Shown here piece by piece: positions 27,801-37,047 of a stretch of DNA of 64,000 nt. Where the stretch lies: contig JAIBBY010000009.1 of the NCBI GenBank assembly GCA_019694455.1, positions 42,494 to 106,493 of the forward strand, given 5' to 3'. Positions within the stretch are counted from its first letter, which is position 1, and every line of letters begins with the position of its first letter. The position numbers were made by a program, and so were the translations under genes. Source of the DNA: Pirellulales bacterium (GTDB taxonomy: Bacteria; Planctomycetota; Planctomycetia; Pirellulales; JAEUIK01). The notes under the pieces are model-generated. The model did not search any database and was not told where the DNA came from. It saw nothing but the letters and a program-made list of their open reading frames with translations.

Positions 27801-28719
27801 ATGGCAAGTGGAATTGCGTCCGTACGATCTGCTGGCGGTTGAGCTGGCGACGGCGACAGCGGCGATTACGTCGGCCAAAGTCGATCTGCCGGAGACGGCC
27901 GCCGTCGAACTAGCCAGCCGCATCTCCGATTTTCAGGCGCGCGCCATTGCCCTACAGAGTCTGCCACCCCTCGAAACGCTGGAAAACGGAGACTTCGAAT
28001 CGCCCCCCGCGACCGACGGCGCCATCGCCAGTTGGCTGATCGGCTCGGGCGACGGCGTCGATATCCAACTGGATCACGACGAGAAGCACGCGGGAGAAAA
28101 CTCGTTGCGCATCACCAGCACAGGCCGACCCGCGGTGGTCGTCAGCCATGCCTCCGCGCCTCCCGTCACTGGCCGCATCGAGGTGGCGGTGTGGTTGCGA
28201 TCTCGCGGCGACAAGGCCGCCCCGGTTCGCATCGCCGTTGAAGGTTCGCATCGTGGCCAGCCCTTCTATCGCTACGCCATGATCGGCGATGGCCGGTCGG
28301 GCGTGGCCCTTTCCAGCGATTGGAAGCAATACCTGGTACCGTTCGACAACTTGCCGCTGGAAGCGATCAACGACCTGAAGCTTCGCTTCGAGTTGTTGGG
28401 CGCGGGCGTCGTCTGGATCGACGACGCACAGCTCTTCCCGCTCAAATTCAGCGAAGACGAACGCCTGGAGCTGATTAAGCTCTACACCTCCGCGCAATAC
28501 AAACTGAGCGCTGGCCAGGTCGGCGATTGCTTGCACATGCTCGATAGTTACTGGCCGCAGTTTTTGACCGCGCACGTGCCGCTCACCGAAACCCCGGTGG
28601 CGCAGCGGCCGCCAGACCGCCAGGCGGCGTTGCCGGCTGATCTACCCAAACCGCCAGCCGAAGAGCACGACGGGCTGTTCGACCGCTTCAAGCAATGGTT
28701 GCCCAGTCGCTGGCGCTAG
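24880..28719 (+). CDS. Large exported glycoside-hydrolase-like protein
   Basis: A 1279-residue exported protein. A signal peptide (VAMACYCALGLCC, cleavage near ASAAE) is followed by beta-rich N-terminal domains to about residue 470. A region from about 480 to 830 looks like a TIM barrel (LIEYLKHVGYNGLTLSVLAD; LIPAISFAAPLASLEELKRQ). Residues 1050-1190 resemble a carbohydrate-binding jelly roll (NGDFESPPATDGAIASWLIG). No known glycosidase family can be assigned and catalytic acids cannot be fixed. AGGATAAACG lies just before the ATG. Its place after the sulfatase-fold gene in a polysaccharide locus supports a role in glycan handling outside the cytoplasm. Confidence 0.7.
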   Translation: MIGHGGPKSSRWRLVAMACYCALGLCCAQPRASAAETKPIRLRIVWGGGAATRWQGTITPVNGLVANIAPLGTAADEPGSMWIDGNRVVFVARSPRANDGVDLDVTAELNESLKIEIQSDVAGKPQVVIEAPLQTLVNEPYTRELDERGNQLVIRRAPGDKLHLGFDRDSLIYAPAETLKCRVTPLLIGDNGPLRCRAQLRDANTGRAVWSEEPAEPLADSADFSVAMKLPTAEGVYNLELELIPRRGPLALGLKPLATRRAQIVVLAKQPRLNSADGRRPLDLVLEIDPAKPHWWDRLGNLPTLPGMRKGSFGTGDADPWQHALGAMVQLGPGGSSLTPSWEAYPLSVQRVGAPHVVEIEYPSDVPQTVGISLVEPGPTGEAATQGVDSGFYVPDEAAATEPKLLRHRVIFWPRTRTPLLLISNLDARSQAVFGKIRVLAHDGTLPARFPSDGGDGARLIAAYYDRPLFAANFSAPEAYDAGSGRSLTDWSTFYLGSSRLIEYLKHVGYNGLTLSVLADGATLYPSVRAPSTPRFDNGALFSTAQDPLQKDVLELLLRMFDREKLQLIPAISFAAPLASLEELKRQGGDAAAGLEWVGRDGHTWLERYAADQGRAPYYNTLDPRVQDAMLAIIDELLARYGEHSSLTGVALQLSGYGYAQLPGLAWGFDDRTIAAFEHDTGVQIAGDGPRRFALRAQALLGPQRKAWSDWRARRMTEFYQRIEARVTQSRPGARLYLCGAEMFNGPDLLSALRPSLPPRPLDDALVEAGIAPELEKLLTSTVLLRPQQLSAPGPLDSRLLDLKINDATELDRRLRDAAVPACLLYHEPYRVAIPSFDEQSPFRNSHLTLVAQLSPSGERNRQRFAHALATLNAQALFDGGWMLPLGQEDELVDVFRAYRRLPAVSFQSLDIDSQPVAIRAASHNGATQWMLVNDSPWPVQLQLDLSVAPQTPLTELTGRRRIAPLSPGKSGSQWQVELRPYDLLAVELATATAAITSAKVDLPETAAVELASRISDFQARAIALQSLPPLETLENGDFESPPATDGAIASWLIGSGDGVDIQLDHDEKHAGENSLRITSTGRPAVVVSHASAPPVTGRIEVAVWLRSRGDKAAPVRIAVEGSHRGQPFYRYAMIGDGRSGVALSSDWKQYLVPFDNLPLEAINDLKLRFELLGAGVVWIDDAQLFPLKFSEDERLELIKLYTSAQYKLSAGQVGDCLHMLDSYWPQFLTAHVPLTETPVAQRPPDRQAALPADLPKPPAEEHDGLFDRFKQWLPSRWR

Positions 28720-28760
28720 CGATCCTGAAATTAGCGCGTTGCCGGCGGAGGACCGTCGAA

Positions 28761-29102
28761 TCAGCCGGGCGGCCACGACATCTGTCGACCACCAAGCAGG
28801 TGAAAATGCAGATGATCCACCGATTGGCCGGCGTCCGGGCCGCAGTTCACGGCGATGCGATAGCCGCCGTCCATCCCCAACTTCGCCGCTAAATCGCGCA
28901 TCACCAGAAAGAGATGGCCGACCAACTCCTCGTCGGCGGCCGTCAAATCGGCGACCGAGGCAATTTCTTGCTTGGGAATCACCAGCACATGTGTCGGCGC
29001 GGCAGGTTGAATATCGCGGAAAGCCAGGCAGCGATCATCTTCGTAGACGATTTCGGCCGGCAACTCACGATCGATAATTCGCTTGAAGATCGTCTTGGCC
29101 AT
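28761..29102 (-). CDS. HIT family protein (Hint-like nucleotide hydrolase)
   Basis: A 113-residue HIT-fold protein that likely hydrolyses nucleoside phosphoramidates or related AMP conjugates. It opens MAKTIFKRIIDRELPAEIVY and carries the histidine triad DHLHFHLLGGRQMSWPPG near the C-terminus, with the catalytic His in the HLHFH run. The length and WPPG ending fit bacterial Hint. It starts four bases after the Trm112-like gene stop, forming a tight pair. Confidence 0.93.
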   Translation of the reverse strand: MAKTIFKRIIDRELPAEIVYEDDRCLAFRDIQPAAPTHVLVIPKQEIASVADLTAADEELVGHLFLVMRDLAAKLGMDGGYRIAVNCGPDAGQSVDHLHFHLLGGRQMSWPPG

Positions 29103-29106
29103 CGTT

Positions 29107-29370
29107 TCACCCCTGGCGAATGGCGTCTAGCGGAATCGCCTCGTCGATCAGCATCACCGGGATGGCGTCGCGCACCGGGTACGCCAGCGTTCCATCCTCG
29201 CGCACCAGAGCGCCCTCCAAGACTTCCGCGACCGTCTCGCCGGCGCGATTCTTGGCGCGCCCCGCCGCAATCACCGCGTTGATCTGGGCAATCAATTCCA
29301 CAGGGGCGATTTTGAGCGGCTGCCGTGACTCGGGGCAGCGGAGGATCTCCAACAGTTCGTCGCTGATCAT
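29107..29370 (-). CDS. Trm112-like small protein
   Basis: An 87-residue protein of the Trm112 type: MISDELLEILRCPESRQPLK, a middle helical insertion, and the C-terminal LVREDGTLAYPVRDAIPVML typical of the family. Eukaryotic Trm112 activates methyltransferases; bacterial members are uncharacterised. Only one Cys (RCPESR) remains of the usual CxxC pair, so zinc binding may be lost, as in many related sequences. It sits four bases upstream of the HIT gene. Confidence 0.85.
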   Translation of the reverse strand: MISDELLEILRCPESRQPLKIAPVELIAQINAVIAAGRAKNRAGETVAEVLEGALVREDGTLAYPVRDAIPVMLIDEAIPLDAIRQG

Positions 29371-29551
29371 ATTCGCACTACAGAATTACGTGTCGTGTGC
29401 CACACGTTATCAAGTTTCCGGGGATTGCCCAGCTTTGCAAGCAGTCTGGCCCGCAAATTTTGCCGAATCATGCCAGCCCATCGCGCGCGCCGATAAAAGA
29501 GGCGGGTTATTCTCAATAGCGGCCATTGCATTCACCCAGGGACCGGGCGCA

Positions 29552-30190
29552 TTGAACCGTTGGCGATCCAATTCGAGAATCTTGCTTGCCGGCGCGGTGA
29601 CGCTAGTCGTCGCCACGGCGCGCGGAGAGGATGTGCGCTACTTTGAAGAGGGGGGCGTCACCTACCGCGAGACGCGCGTCAACGTGGGGCAACCCGCGGT
29701 CATGGCCGCCCAGCAACCGGCCAGCCAAATTGCTTACGCTGAGCAACTGCGCACTGAATATCAAAACACGATCCGCGTTTATTCTGTGCCGGTCACGGAA
29801 TACCGCGCGGAAACCTATTGGGTCGGTCGCTGGAATCCATTCTCGCAGCCCTACCAGGCGCAGCGGATGGTCCCCGTGACGCGCTGGCAAACTCGCACCG
29901 AGGTAGTGCAGGTGCCGGTGACGCGGCGAGAACTAGTGGCCCAACCACTGGCCCCGCAGACGACCGCGCTCGTGCAACAGGGCGCCGGACAAACACTGGT
30001 CACCCGCGTGGCGGTCAGCAGCCAGGCGGCCAAGCAACCCACGATGGCCAGCCACCAGGCGGCGCCGTCGTCGCCGATTGGCGGCGCATCGCCTCTGAGC
30101 CAGTGGCCAGGGGCGGTGGCCAACGACGCCGATTGGCGCCCGGCCGGCACAATCGCTACGCGCCCGGCCACCGGTGCGCTGTGGCGTTAA
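29552..30190 (+). CDS. Exported hypothetical protein
   Basis: A 212-residue protein with a signal-like N-terminus (RILLAGAVTLVVATARGEDV). The start is a TTG at 29552 with AGGGA nine bases upstream; frames continuing farther upstream overlap the Trm112-like gene and are not used. The mature part has short repeated phrases with Val, Pro and Thr, such as VYSVPVTEYRAETYWVGRWN, MVPVTRWQTRTEVVQVPVTR, and a low-complexity tail. This type of YxVPVT-rich exported protein is seen in planctomycetes without a known role. Confidence 0.6.
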   Translation: MNRWRSNSRILLAGAVTLVVATARGEDVRYFEEGGVTYRETRVNVGQPAVMAAQQPASQIAYAEQLRTEYQNTIRVYSVPVTEYRAETYWVGRWNPFSQPYQAQRMVPVTRWQTRTEVVQVPVTRRELVAQPLAPQTTALVQQGAGQTLVTRVAVSSQAAKQPTMASHQAAPSSPIGGASPLSQWPGAVANDADWRPAGTIATRPATGALWR

Positions 30191-30242
30191 CGGAGTCGAT
30201 CTTGGCCGTCGCCGAACTCAATCAAAGCGGAACGGCGGCGCC

Positions 30243-30551
30243 TTAGATTTCCGACGATTCCAGCTCGCTCTGCCGCGCGCGATTGCGTCGCGATCCCTTG
30301 GACGCGACCCATTCCTTGGTGAGCGTCTCGAACACCTCGGGCGACTCGTAGCGCACGACATTCGCGCCCTCGGGCATGGGGCCGATCAGCCCTTTGAAGA
30401 CGGGCTGGCCGCGCAACTCCAGGTCGGTGCTGCAATCGTCGATGCCGATTTGCGTGTGTAGCCGCTGAATGGCGTCGGCCTTCGGATAGTCGCGTACCCG
30501 CAGCTTGCCGTCGGTCCCCCGCGTCACGACCCGAAAAATCTCTTTGGCCAT
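30243..30551 (-). CDS. Small hypothetical protein
   Basis: A 102-residue soluble protein starting MAKEIFRVVTRGTDGKLRVR. It shows no known domain; the middle has DLELRGQPVFKGLIGPMPEG and the end is basic and Ser-rich. The ATG at 30551 is preferred over longer frames because CAGGAG lies nine bases upstream. It converges on the 29552 gene with about 50 bases between. Confidence 0.6.
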   Translation of the reverse strand: MAKEIFRVVTRGTDGKLRVRDYPKADAIQRLHTQIGIDDCSTDLELRGQPVFKGLIGPMPEGANVVRYESPEVFETLTKEWVASKGSRRNRARQSELESSEI

Positions 30552-30742
30552 CGTAGGAGACTCCTGCATGCCGTCGGTCTGAAGATTGGCGACATGAAAG
30601 CCTATCGACCGCCCGTTCGCTCGGGGCCGCACGAAATTTAGCGCGGCGGCATTTCGCAACGGCTCGCGAAAATCGACATGCGCCGCGCGTCAGCGCGCAG
30701 CGTTATCAAGCGCACGCCCCGCATGGTTGGCAGTGGCCAGAA

Positions 30743-31270
30743 TCAACCGCGATGGGCCAATTGCGATCGATCTGCCGGTTGTGCCGCGCGCCCGGCCAGG
30801 TCGGACTTGAGCAAGGCCTGAAGCAGCAAATGCAGATCGGTGTTCGTCAAGATGCCGAGAACCCGGCCGGCTGTCACGACCGGCAAACAACTAATTCCCT
30901 GCGTCACGACGGTGTCGACGGCTACTTCCAGTCGAGTTTCGGGCCGCACGGTGATTACGTCGCGGCTCATGATGTCGCGAGCGCAGATTTCGGCCAGGCG
31001 ATGTTCGTCGGGATAGCGCGACGGACCGAAGCAGCGAATCACGTCGCGGTCGCTCAATACGCCCGCCAGTCGGTCGGCGTCGTCGGTGACGAGCAGATGG
31101 CGAAAGCCGTGTTTTTGCAGCAATCTCACCAACTCCAACGCGCTGGTCTGTTCGTTCACGGTGGTGGGCGCAGCGGTCATCACATGTTGAACTTCAAGCG
31201 GTTCGAGCACGCCATCGGTCTGCTCCAGCGCGTGCAGCACCTGCATGCGCTTGATTTCAAGTCGGTCCAT
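30743..31270 (-). CDS. CBS-domain protein
   Basis: A 175-residue protein with two CBS motifs: the first begins VQHVMTAAPTTVNEQTSALE and contains FRHLLVTDDADRLAGVLSDR; the second begins RDIMSRDVITVRPETRLEVA with ISCLPVVTAGRVLGILTNTD. Paired CBS domains bind adenosyl ligands and regulate partners, and here no catalytic domain is attached. The ATG at 31270 (MDRLEIKRM) is favoured over upstream frames. It lies about 100 bases from the 3' end of the transporter gene on the same strand. Confidence 0.88.
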   Translation of the reverse strand: MDRLEIKRMQVLHALEQTDGVLEPLEVQHVMTAAPTTVNEQTSALELVRLLQKHGFRHLLVTDDADRLAGVLSDRDVIRCFGPSRYPDEHRLAEICARDIMSRDVITVRPETRLEVAVDTVVTQGISCLPVVTAGRVLGILTNTDLHLLLQALLKSDLAGRAAQPADRSQLAHRG

Positions 31271-31373
31271 TGCGGCGTCACCGGAAGAATTGCCCCAGAC
31301 GTTTTGCGGCCACCGCAAGCTTAGTTCACAAATGGTCGCCGCGACGACCCCAATCGCGCGGCCCACAATACCG

Positions 31374-33197
31374 CTAAATCCAGTCGAACGCGGCGAACGT
31401 CGCAACGGTGGCCATCACCGTGAAAAAGAGCCCCGCCAAAATCAGCCCCAGCATGGCGAACCAGCCAGGCCGCAGCGGCTTAGGCAGGAGCACGTTGTTG
31501 ATAACCACCGTGTGCCAGCAACTGAAACCCAACGCGAAATTCATGATGAGCGTGGCGTAGTTAACCAACTGCTTGGGCTTTCCCACCGCCAGCATGACCA
31601 CGCCAAATACGGCAAACGCCGCCAACACGCCAAAGTAAACATTGCGAATCTTGTACGGATCGATGGCCCGCATGCGGGGGCTGGACGTCCAAAAGACGTC
31701 GACCCAGCGACGGATCAAACCATCGGCGCTGGAGACCACGCCAAGCCCCAACACCAAGAAGCCGCAGAACAAAGTCATGAACCAGAAAAAGCCCGCCCAG
31801 CCGCCAAGGGCCGAATCCGCCACGCGCTGCCAGACAGCGTCGGCCGTCATGCCCGCCGCCGTCCATTCCGCGGCCTCCGTCCCGCGCCGCAAGAATTCGA
31901 CCGACAACATGCTCGGCAGCGCCAGTCCAATAAAACAGGCGGGCATCCACACCACCAATTGATCGCGCAGCACATGCCATTGCCAGCGCCGCCAACGCGG
32001 CAGCGTTTCTGGTTGCGGGTCGAACACGCAGCCGACATGCGACAGGGCAATACTATGCCCGCCAAAGGCGCTTGGTATGGCGCCTACGTGCCACCCCATG
32101 CCCCACCCCTGATCGCGCGTGTAGTTGCTCACCGGCGTGTTCGACAAACCGCCAGAACCGGCAATGGCCACCATGGCGCCAATCGCCACGATCAGCGAAA
32201 GGTCAATGTTTGGCATTCCCTGGCCGCTGAGCAGCGAAACGAAAATGTTCTTCACCCCGTCGCCATCGCGAAATCCGTCGCCGTCGAGATCGCGAAACTT
32301 GTCGGGTTTCCCGTCGCCATTCACGTCGGCCCAGGCGTCGGCGACGCCGTCGCCATTGGTGTCGATCGATGGAGGGAGAATCGGCTCGACCACGTCCAAG
32401 TGGCCATCGCGGTCCCAATCTTCCCCCGCGTCCAGCCGGCCATTGCCATTCTGATCCTCCGCCTGCCGCACCGGCAGCGAGCCGAATTGCACAAATCCCA
32501 AGCTGATCTCGCGCCACGTGGCGGCGCTGGAATACAACAGCGCCACAACGCTCAAAAATCCCAACACCACCACAATCTTGAACGACATCAGCACTTTGAG
32601 GGAGTTGTAAACCTTGCCGCCGAAGAACAACGGCACGAGGCCCCCCACAAAAACGACGTAAGCCAATGCGACCAACCAAGTCTTATCGCTCGGATACAAC
32701 TCCGGATTCGGCATCCGGCCCAAGATCACCGCGGCCAAAGGAGTGGCCGCGTTCGACGCCAGGTAAGGAAAAACCGCGCCAAAATCGAGAATCAGATAGG
32801 CGAACAGCCAGAATCGCGGGCCCGGCAAGGTGCGAAACTTGCCCGTGAAGATTGGTTCGCCGGTGTACAGCGTATAGCGGCTGATCTCCAGGTTGTAGAA
32901 CACCTGCCCCAGGATGCTGAGCGAGGCCAGCCATAAGAGACCGCCGCCGTAGCGCGCGGTCACTTCGGGCCCTTTGAGCCATTCGCCGCCACCGATCGCC
33001 GAGCCCCCCATGACCAAGCCGGGACCGATAAGCGCGGCCCAATTGCGCCACGAAAACCGAGGCGCCTCGATCAGTTCGCCAGTCGTCCAGCGCGGCATGT
33101 CGGGCGAACCAGGATGTGGCGCGACAAAGTCCGGCGCGGCGCCCTTCTCGGCCTGATCGGCCGCGTGCGCGGAATCGTTTGGCGAAAGAACGCTCAT
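31374..33197 (-). CDS. Nramp-related transporter with internal calcium-binding-type loops
   Basis: A 607-residue polytopic protein of the Nramp-related group. TM1 reads GPGLVMGGSAIGGGEWLKGP instead of the DPGN metal motif, and the TM6 region (IAGSGGLSNTPVSNY) lacks the MPH motif, so transport of transition metals cannot be assumed. At residues 248-314 a hydrophilic insertion has five D-x-N/D-x-D/N-G loops (for example DVNGDGKPD, DLDGDGFRDGDG). Such loops bind calcium in thrombospondin-3 and dockerin repeats. About eleven helices surround it. Neighbours do not reveal the substrate. It ends about 100 bases upstream of the CBS gene. Confidence 0.8.
   Translation of the reverse strand: MSVLSPNDSAHAADQAEKGAAPDFVAPHPGSPDMPRWTTGELIEAPRFSWRNWAALIGPGLVMGGSAIGGGEWLKGPEVTARYGGGLLWLASLSILGQVFYNLEISRYTLYTGEPIFTGKFRTLPGPRFWLFAYLILDFGAVFPYLASNAATPLAAVILGRMPNPELYPSDKTWLVALAYVVFVGGLVPLFFGGKVYNSLKVLMSFKIVVVLGFLSVVALLYSSAATWREISLGFVQFGSLPVRQAEDQNGNGRLDAGEDWDRDGHLDVVEPILPPSIDTNGDGVADAWADVNGDGKPDKFRDLDGDGFRDGDGVKNIFVSLLSGQGMPNIDLSLIVAIGAMVAIAGSGGLSNTPVSNYTRDQGWGMGWHVGAIPSAFGGHSIALSHVGCVFDPQPETLPRWRRWQWHVLRDQLVVWMPACFIGLALPSMLSVEFLRRGTEAAEWTAAGMTADAVWQRVADSALGGWAGFFWFMTLFCGFLVLGLGVVSSADGLIRRWVDVFWTSSPRMRAIDPYKIRNVYFGVLAAFAVFGVVMLAVGKPKQLVNYATLIMNFALGFSCWHTVVINNVLLPKPLRPGWFAMLGLILAGLFFTVMATVATFAAFDWI
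32256..32456 (-). repeat. Five calcium-loop repeats inside the transporter
   Basis: Within the transporter this stretch encodes DQNGNGRLD, DRDGHLD, DTNGDGVAD, DVNGDGKPD and DLDGDGFRD in close succession, each a D-x-[ND]-x-[DN]-G type loop. It lies between two membrane segments. Confidence 0.75.
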
Positions 33198-33282
33198 GTA
33201 GCCAAAGCGTGAAATGAACCGAATGGCGCAGGGCCAGAAACGCGAGATCCTGTGAGCATGCCAGCCGCGCTAGCCGACTGCA

Positions 33283-33301
33283 AGCGCTTTTTTGAAGCGC
33301 T
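33283..33301 (-). terminator. Possible hairpin after the oxidase operon
   Basis: AGCGCTT and AAGCGCT form a 7-bp stem with a five-base loop, just beyond the stop of the last oxidase gene. There is no U tract on the minus strand, so it may only be a processing or stabilising hairpin. Confidence 0.3.
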
Positions 33302-33324
33302 GCCGCGCGATCACAGCCCCTTCT

Positions 33325-33735
33325 CTAGCGCGCGGGAGCGCTTTCGCCCGTCGGCGCCTTGGACCCCGAGGCATGGCCCTCAACTTCCTGCAGCGTTTGC
33401 ACCGCGGTGCTGGGGTTGGTGTTGATCGAATACCAACTGCGCGTCAGGTAGTCGGCCATGGTCAGTGTGATGGCGATCGACAACCATAGCAGCCCGGCGG
33501 CGACGATCACCCAATTCAAGCGCGCCATCTGCAATAAATGCATGAAGAACAGCGTGACCAGCGCCGCCTTGGTGATCGCGAACGCCAGCGCCACCAGCAC
33601 CTCCCAGCGCCCGAGACCCAGTCGCGAGCAGACCGCGGTGCCAATGGTCAACACGACCAGCGCGATGAAGACTGTAACGTAGAGCGCGGGTGACCCCGTC
33701 GCTTCGCTCTCGCTGTGCGTGACGTGTGTGCTCAT
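33325..33735 (-). CDS. ctaF: Cytochrome c oxidase subunit IV
   Basis: A 136-residue, three-helix subunit of the caa3-type oxidase, which stabilises the enzyme. The N-terminus MSTHVTHSESEATGSPALYV is His-rich; the core VALAFAITKAALVTLFFMHL is the prokaryotic subunit IV signature. The ATG at 33735 overlaps the subunit III stop by four bases. It is the last of twelve genes in the operon, with a possible hairpin after it. Confidence 0.88.
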   Translation of the reverse strand: MSTHVTHSESEATGSPALYVTVFIALVVLTIGTAVCSRLGLGRWEVLVALAFAITKAALVTLFFMHLLQMARLNWVIVAAGLLWLSIAITLTMADYLTRSWYSINTNPSTAVQTLQEVEGHASGSKAPTGESAPAR

Positions 33736-34394
33736 GCGTGGATCAAATAAAAGAGGGGGTACAAGAAGATCCAAATAATGTCCACAAAGTGCCAGTACAA
33801 ACCGGCGACCTCGGGGGGAGAAGACCAATCAGCGCCCAGCCGACGCTGCCGCGCCCAATGGGTGAGCACGCCCAGCACGCCGATCCCAATGATCATGTGC
33901 AGCGCGTGCAACCCCGTCATCGCGAAGTACAGCGAGAAAAACAGCTCAATCTCTGGATACAGCTCGCTGAAACGCTCTTTCCCGTTTGGAAAATTCCAAT
34001 ACGGCACCAACCCGTGCAAATAATGCTCGCGCCACTCGTATCCCTTGATGAGGATGAACACCAGGCCCAGCCCCATCGTTGCCCACAAAAACTTGCCCAC
34101 GCGGTCGCGCTGGTCGGTGTGCGCGGCCCAGACCGCCATGGCCATGGTCAGACTGGAGCACAACAACACTAGGGTGTTGATGGTGCCCATCACGAAGTTC
34201 ATGTGTGTGCTGGCCGCGGAGAAGGCGGCGGGATACGCCGCGCGGTACACGATATATGCCAGGAAGGCGCCGCCGAAAAACATGATCTCGGTCAGCAAAA
34301 ACACCCACATCCCCACCCGCGCCGTGTTGAATTGTTGTTCAAGCGACGAGAAGTGATGGGCCAGCGTTGAGGGTCGGCTTTGCGAGACGGACAT
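33732..34394 (-). CDS. ctaE: Cytochrome c oxidase subunit III
   Basis: A 220-residue subunit III of the haem-copper oxidase. It has five or so membrane helices, with GMWVFLLTEIMFFGGAFLAY, IKGYEWREHYLHGL and the C-terminal GLYWHFVDIIWIFLYPLFYL that is diagnostic. It does not bind redox metals but supports proton uptake and stability. The start follows the subunit I stop by 20 bases and its end overlaps subunit IV. Confidence 0.95.
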   Translation of the reverse strand: MSVSQSRPSTLAHHFSSLEQQFNTARVGMWVFLLTEIMFFGGAFLAYIVYRAAYPAAFSAASTHMNFVMGTINTLVLLCSSLTMAMAVWAAHTDQRDRVGKFLWATMGLGLVFILIKGYEWREHYLHGLVPYWNFPNGKERFSELYPEIELFFSLYFAMTGLHALHMIIGIGVLGVLTHWARQRRLGADWSSPPEVAGLYWHFVDIIWIFLYPLFYLIHA

Positions 34395-34414
34395 CGGTCG
34401 CTATCTGCCTTTCG

Positions 34415-36100
<1,686 letters not shown>

Positions 36101-36105
36101 GGCAA

Positions 36106-37044
36106 TTACGGCGTTTGCGCGGGCGCGCTCAGCGATTGGATGTATTGAATCAGATCCACAATGTCCTCCTCGCTTAGTTGCCCCTCGAAGCTCGGCATGA
36201 TCGGCTCATAGCCAGCCACCACCTTGGCCTTGGGGCGCAAGATCGATTCGCGAACATAACCCTCGTCGACCTTGGCGCTGCCGCCGTCGGCCAGCGCCAC
36301 CGTGCGTCCAAAGACTCCTTCCAACAGCGGAGCGCGCACCTTCGATTCGCCAGAATGGCAGGTGTAGCAGCGATAGCGACGAAACAGCGCTTCGCCGCGC
36401 GACTTGGGTTCTGGCGTTCCCCCTTGCAGCCAGGCCTGATAATCGGCCGGCTCCAAAACCACCACCTTGCCCCGCATCAGCGAGTGATCGGTGCCGCAAT
36501 ACTCGGCGCAGAACAGGTGATACTCGCCGGGTTCCTTCGCCTCAAACCAGGCGGTCGTGTAGCGCCCCGGCAGCACATCTTGCTTGGTGCGAAAGTCGGG
36601 CACGAAAAAGCTGTGGATCACGTCTTCGGAGATCATCGTCAGCTTCACCGGGTAGCCGGCCGGCACGTGCAGCGCGTTGATTTCGCGCGTGCCGTCGGAG
36701 TGTTGCAGCTTCCACATCCATTGGCGCGCCACCACATAGACGTCGATGGCGCGCGCTGGCGCGATCACCTGATCGAAATAGGTCTTGGCGCCCCAGACAA
36801 AAAACACCATCCCGACGATCAGCGGCACGATCGACCAAGTCAGTTCGAGCGGCAGGTAAGAGCCTTGCGACAATCGGCGGTCGGCCTTCGAGCCGCGCCG
36901 ATACTTGATCGAGAAATAAATCACGAAAAAGAAGATCAGCACCGTCATGACCAGGGCCATCAACAACAGCGCGATGTAAATCGCGTCGACCCGCGGCGCC
37001 AACTCCGATGCTTGTCTCGGCCAAAGCCGGAAATCCTGATCCAT
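36106..37044 (-). CDS. ctaC: Cytochrome c oxidase subunit II with fused cytochrome c
   Basis: A 312-residue subunit II. Two N-terminal helices anchor a cupredoxin domain whose CuA site is [16 protein letters not shown], with another ligand in [12 protein letters not shown]-terminal cytochrome c domain carries CYTCH and a distal MPSF Met, which makes this a caa3-type oxidase able to accept electrons without a soluble cytochrome. It lies three bases after the SCO gene and five before subunit I. Confidence 0.95.
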   Translation of the reverse strand: MDQDFRLWPRQASELAPRVDAIYIALLLMALVMTVLIFFFVIYFSIKYRRGSKADRRLSQGSYLPLELTWSIVPLIVGMVFFVWGAKTYFDQVIAPARAIDVYVVARQWMWKLQHSDGTREINALHVPAGYPVKLTMISEDVIHSFFVPDFRTKQDVLPGRYTTAWFEAKEPGEYHLFCAEYCGTDHSLMRGKVVVLEPADYQAWLQGGTPEPKSRGEALFRRYRCYTCHSGESKVRAPLLEGVFGRTVALADGGSAKVDEGYVRESILRPKAKVVAGYEPIMPSFEGQLSEEDIVDLIQYIQSLSAPAQTP

Positions 37045-37047
37045 CGC

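Noticed and set aside
29120..29551. N-terminal extension of the 29552 gene by 144 codons
   Set aside because: The extension is antisense to the Trm112-like gene; a signal-like sequence with a ribosome site starts at the TTG at 29552.
31245..32936. A 563-codon plus-strand frame opposite the Nramp-related transporter
   Set aside because: The minus strand encodes a coherent membrane protein with clear helices; the plus-strand product has no recognisable structure and overlaps the CBS gene start.
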